Assembly (NCBI GenBank): GCA_964510065.1
Contig: CAZEAC010000104.1
Location: 1-15,765 of the forward strand
DNA: 15,765 nt
From: CAZEAC01 sp964510065
GTDB lineage: Bacteria; Bdellovibrionota_C; UBA2361; CAIXSY01
Direction: 5' to 3'
A program made the translations under genes and the position numbers. The notes below the pieces were generated by a model. That model worked only from the letters and a program-made list of their open reading frames with translations, was not told the DNA's origin and searched no databases. The first letter of the stretch is position 1. Each line of letters opens with the position of its first letter. This document shows positions 14,782-15,765 of this stretch, piece after piece.

Positions 14782-15393
14782 TCAGCGGTTGGTCCTCCCG
14801 CCGCTCTGACGCCAAAATGCTCGTGCTGCATCGGCCATCTTGCGATGATCTCTATGCCAAGCTAGCGTATCAAATTGGTCGAAGAACCCCTTATCCGTTA
14901 CTTCGTGCGAAAAGCCAGTACCTATATGTTCCGATCGACACAAAAATAAGAGATGACACGATGAATGTGCTTGGCCAAAGTCGCCAGCTTTTCTTGAAAA
15001 CACTTCAATTATGCGCTCGATATTGACACTGGTGGATGTTTCTTCGGCGAACTCACGCACCAATGCCTCCTGAGGCGACTCGCCGACCTCAACCCAACCG
15101 CCTGGCAACTCCCAGCACTTATCATCAGAGCGCTGGGTCAGAAACAAGGATCCTGAAGTGGAAAAGATGGCACCATTAACACCAACCTTAGGCGTAATGT
15201 GTCCGAACTCGGCTTCGAGTCGAGAGGTGATGATGTCCACGGGAAGGTCGAGCAATTCTGTATATCCCTCAGCAGCAAGTGCGAGAAGTTGTCCGTAACG
15301 CTCCTTATCAAACGAGGCACTCGAATAATTCAGCCCTTGCTGCGCGAGTGCACGAAGTCGGTCGAGAAAGTGGGTCTTACTGTTGTTGGTCAT
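14782..15393 (-). CDS. NUDIX hydrolase with NUDIX-associated N-terminal domain
   Basis: NUDIX enzymes hydrolyse nucleoside diphosphates linked to another group, such as ADP-ribose, NAD or dNTPs. The 203-residue protein starts with a helical region (RLRALAQQGLNYSSASFDKERYGQLLALAAE, about 13-42) that matches the extra N-terminal domain seen in ADP-ribose-pyrophosphatase-like NUDIX proteins. The NUDIX box runs from Gly99 to Thr121: G-x5-E105-x7-R113-E114-F115-A116-E117-E118. Metal-binding glutamates are intact, but the usual Gly two residues after EE is Ser120. The ATG at 15393 has a weak AGG about 5 nt upstream. The leader upstream (15432-15514) folds into a nested hairpin. It probably shares a transcript with the HEPN-like gene. 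The substrate cannot be read from the sequence. Confidence 0.88.
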   Translation of the reverse strand: MTNNSKTHFLDRLRALAQQGLNYSSASFDKERYGQLLALAAEGYTELLDLPVDIITSRLEAEFGHITPKVGVNGAIFSTSGSLFLTQRSDDKCWELPGGWVEVGESPQEALVREFAEETSTSVNIERIIEVFSRKAGDFGQAHSSCHLLFLCRSEHIGTGFSHEVTDKGFFDQFDTLAWHRDHRKMADAARAFWRQSGGRTNR

Positions 15394-15431
15394 TTAAACC
15401 TGTCGGCGGGTAACGCCCCCGGATGCGGGCG

Positions 15432-15514
15432 GGCACAGAGATTGAAATTACCAACAATGCTCTACCGCTCCGTATCTCGGGCTTGGTTATCCCTGCATTG
15501 TATGCCTCTGTGCC
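15432..15514 (-). ncRNA. Structured leader / nested hairpin upstream of the NUDIX gene
   Basis: The outer stem GGCACAGAG/CTCTGTGCC (15432-15440 with 15506-15514) is perfect over 9 bp. The inner stem ACAATGC/GCATTGT (15454-15460 with 15495-15501) is perfect over 7 bp. The apex can form ACC/GGT, GC/GC and CCG/CGG. The strands between the stems are unequal (13 versus 4 nt). It may be an RNA leader element, a folded recombination site or an unclassified repeat; I match it to no known family. Strand is assumed from the NUDIX gene 39 bp downstream. Confidence 0.4.
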
Positions 15515-15559
15515 AAGTAAGCAACTACTTTCCCAGATCGTCATTTCAGGGTTAACGCG

Positions 15560-15715
15560 AAGGAACGAAGGATCGAAGGTGAAAAATAATTAATGAAACT
15601 GAAAGTGATTCGCATGCCACTAAGTCTGAGACTACCGCTAAGAAGACTGATTCTACAATTTCCGCACGACCGCTCGAACTATTGAATTTTTTTCCCCTTC
15701 GACCCTTCGTTCCTT
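15560..15715. mobile_element. 156-bp element with 27-bp terminal inverted repeats
   Basis: The left end (15560-15586) and right end (15689-15715, reverse complement) agree at 25 of 27 positions: AAGGAACGAAGG, then A/G, TCGAAGG, T/G, GAAAAA. CGAAGG occurs three times at 8-bp spacing in and just before the left end and twice in the right end, so the ends are built from a short direct repeat. The 102-bp centre is A/T-rich with no coding frame. No target duplication is evident at the borders. It is either a MITE or an intergenic repeat of another kind. A 5-bp hairpin (CAGTA/TACTG, 15736-15758) followed by TAAAAAG lies outside it. Confidence 0.7.
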
Positions 15716-15765
15716 GTATGTTGCGACTTAAGGGGCAGTAAGTAAATCAAACCTACTGTAAAAAG

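Noticed and set aside
14547..15026. 159-codon plus-strand frame
   Set aside because: It overlaps the ends of the HEPN-like and NUDIX genes in antisense and has no supporting motif.

Overview
The window looks like a chromosomal piece of a flagellated Gram-negative bacterium. It carries a flagellar cap gene behind a sigma-28-type promoter, a lipoprotein and signal-peptide proteins. It also has one tRNA-Leu whose 3' CCA is not encoded, which argues against Gammaproteobacteria. A deltaproteobacterial or Bdellovibrio-like lineage would fit, but the sequence alone does not settle this.

Layout. 1-709 has no supportable gene. 710-4708 holds fliD (sigma-28-like promoter, 16-bp palindrome over its -35), a convergent DUF3108-type secreted protein that shares a CTAG stop overlap with fliD, and a two-gene unit of an unknown helical protein plus a PlsC-type acyltransferase. 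4650-7352 (minus) is a 900-residue protein I cannot assign to a named family. Its N-terminal part resembles a cyclic-nucleotide-binding fold and its C-terminal part resembles a nucleoside-phosphorylase fold. It overlaps plsC convergently by 59 bp. 7462-7999 holds a Gdx/SugE-like SMR transporter and tRNA-Leu(CAA) with divergent promoters. 8091-8672 is a lipoprotein. 8731-11138 (minus) is a two-gene unit of a membrane-anchored protein and an ABC-2-type exporter permease with no ATPase in the window. 11386-12726 is a DUF2252 protein.

12756-15765 has an accessory character. It contains a Phd/VapC-PIN toxin-antitoxin pair with palindromes in its promoter, a 179-bp palindromic MITE flanked by TTAG direct repeats (IS5-like), a start-less gene remnant, a HEPN-motif protein, a NUDIX hydrolase with a structured leader, and a second 156-bp element bounded by 27-bp inverted repeats. 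The HEPN and NUDIX genes sit between the two inverted-repeat elements.

The two best candidates for something new are the 900-residue putative sensor/nucleosidase fusion and the HEPN-NUDIX pair. Both functions are inferred from motifs read by eye, with no database search. Other points worth attention are the SMR transporter with an Asp where Gdx has its substrate-site Ser, and the nearly full-length palindromic MITE that encodes similar peptides on both strands.
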